Source: Entomortierella parvispora
Taxonomy: Eukaryota; Mortierellomycota; Mortierellomycetes; Mortierellales; Mortierellaceae
DNA length: 64,000 nucleotides
Assembly (NCBI GenBank): GCA_963573315.1
Contig: OY752149.1
Location: 1,364,001 to 1,428,000 of the forward strand
Direction of reading: 5' to 3'
A model generated the notes under the pieces. It had not been told where the DNA came from. It ran no database searches and saw nothing but the letters and a program-made list of their open reading frames with translations. The number at the start of each line of letters is the position of its first letter. Position 1 is the first letter of the stretch. Positions 63,298-64,000 of the stretch are shown here, piece after piece. Both the position numbers and the translations under genes were made by a program.

Positions 63298-63912
63298 ATG
63301 GACTCAACCGCAACCCGTCGCTCCAGTCGAGCTGTAAAACCAGTGGAAAAGGCCAAAGAGGTGCCAGTCGTTAAAAAGACGATCAAAAAGTCTGCAGGGA
63401 CAGCAAAGAAGGCAAAGGATGCTTCTCTCAGCACCGCAGTAACCGCTGATGGAGTTGTCACCAAGCGGAAGGTTGGTCGTCCCTTGAGCTCAACCAAAAC
63501 CACCAAGGCCACAGTCTCTGTCTCGGACAAACCAAAGGGTCCTGAGCGTCGTGGACGAAAGCCCAAGGCCGCTTCCACCGGAGTGGCTGGAAAGGGAGTT
63601 AAACTGGAGGAACAAGTCCCGAATCTCGACGTGGCTCCTAATAAGTCTATCACAGGTCGCAAGAGAAAAGTGGAAGAGGGCTCGACCGACAACACATCTG
63701 CAAAACGAAAGGCGGTGGGCAATGAAGATGTTGCAGCTGATATATCAGTGAAAGGCAAGCGTGGGAGACCCGCTGGTTCTGGAAAGAAGCAGGCCTCAGC
63801 AGCAGGAACTACGGTGACGACGATGGCATCCGAGTCCGAGTCAAAAGCCTCTGTAAAGGACGACGCCGAGGGCGAGTACAGTGGCATCAAGTTGACAATT
63901 GAGCGATGGTGA
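63298..63912 (+). CDS. AT-hook chromatin-type protein, possibly partial
   Basis: A frame of 204 codons, Lys/Ala/Ser-rich. It has at least three AT-hook cores: KRKVGRPLSS (about residue 60), RRGRKPKAA (about 83) and KGKRGRPAGSG (about 152). AT-hooks bind the minor groove of A/T-rich DNA. After KLTIERW there is either a TGA stop at 63910 or a splice donor (TG then GTGAGT at 63909) followed by a long T run; I cannot tell which, so the gene may continue to the right. Not assigned to a family. Confidence 0.6.
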   Translation: MDSTATRRSSRAVKPVEKAKEVPVVKKTIKKSAGTAKKAKDASLSTAVTADGVVTKRKVGRPLSSTKTTKATVSVSDKPKGPERRGRKPKAASTGVAGKGVKLEEQVPNLDVAPNKSITGRKRKVEEGSTDNTSAKRKAVGNEDVAADISVKGKRGRPAGSGKKQASAAGTTVTTMASESESKASVKDDAEGEYSGIKLTIERW

Positions 63913-64000
63913 GTTTTCTTTTTTTTTTTTTTTTTTTTTTTTGCAGAGTCGCTGCTTCCTTTTTACCTTCTCTCTTTCCAAAGTGGACAACAATCAATCT

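Overview
The window reads as nuclear DNA of an early-diverging filamentous fungus, most likely a Mortierella-like species (an inference from gene content, not tested by search). It has dense eukaryotic genes with many short introns (about 60-110 nt, GT..AG), nuclear tRNAs, eukaryote-only families (YPT7, TRAPPC2, dymeclin, VPS26, UBA3, ATE1, a CHK2-type kinase) and the Ser/Thr/Pro/Gln low-complexity extensions common in Mucoromycota. No bacterial operons, rRNA or CRISPR array were seen. I derived exon structures by hand from splice signals, family alignments remembered in general form, and the requirement that joined exon lengths stay in frame.

Layout. 1-4.3 kb (minus strand) holds the most unusual gene: an intact FEN1/XPG-like 5' nuclease domain that appears to be spliced in frame to a Fanzor (eukaryotic TnpB-like) protein whose RuvC-I motif is visible; the gene runs off the left edge. 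5-8 kb: YPT7 and a glycolipid-binding-domain protein. 8-17 kb is gene-poor and carries two secreted-protein genes, a subtilisin and an ML/NPC2-like protein. 17.8-26.1 kb (minus): dymeclin, an SLC35C2-like transporter and cytochrome b5 reductase. 26.5-28.5 kb is a repeat island beside tRNA-Arg and tRNA-Ser, with MITE-like elements and a long foldback. 29-34.5 kb (minus): a small secreted protein, a membrane protein with an apparent frame break, TRAPPC2, an ECL1-like zinc protein and a Ser-Thr-rich GPI-family protein. 35.6-46.9 kb: CHK2-like kinase, UBA3, LisH-WD40 protein, SH3-ankyrin protein and an MGST3-like enzyme. 47.8-62.7 kb: a Ser-rich unknown, VPS26, ATE1, a MIT-domain protein, a membrane-anchored ubiquitin protease and tRNA-Thr. 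The right edge holds an AT-hook protein.

Shared themes are membrane traffic (YPT7, TRAPPC2, dymeclin, VPS26, MIT protein, transporter) and ubiquitin or protein turnover (UBA3, USP, ATE1), but they look like ordinary housekeeping genes rather than a cluster. Genes are in convergent pairs with short gaps (kinase/UBA3, VPS26/ATE1) and divergent pairs with about 1 kb between starts.
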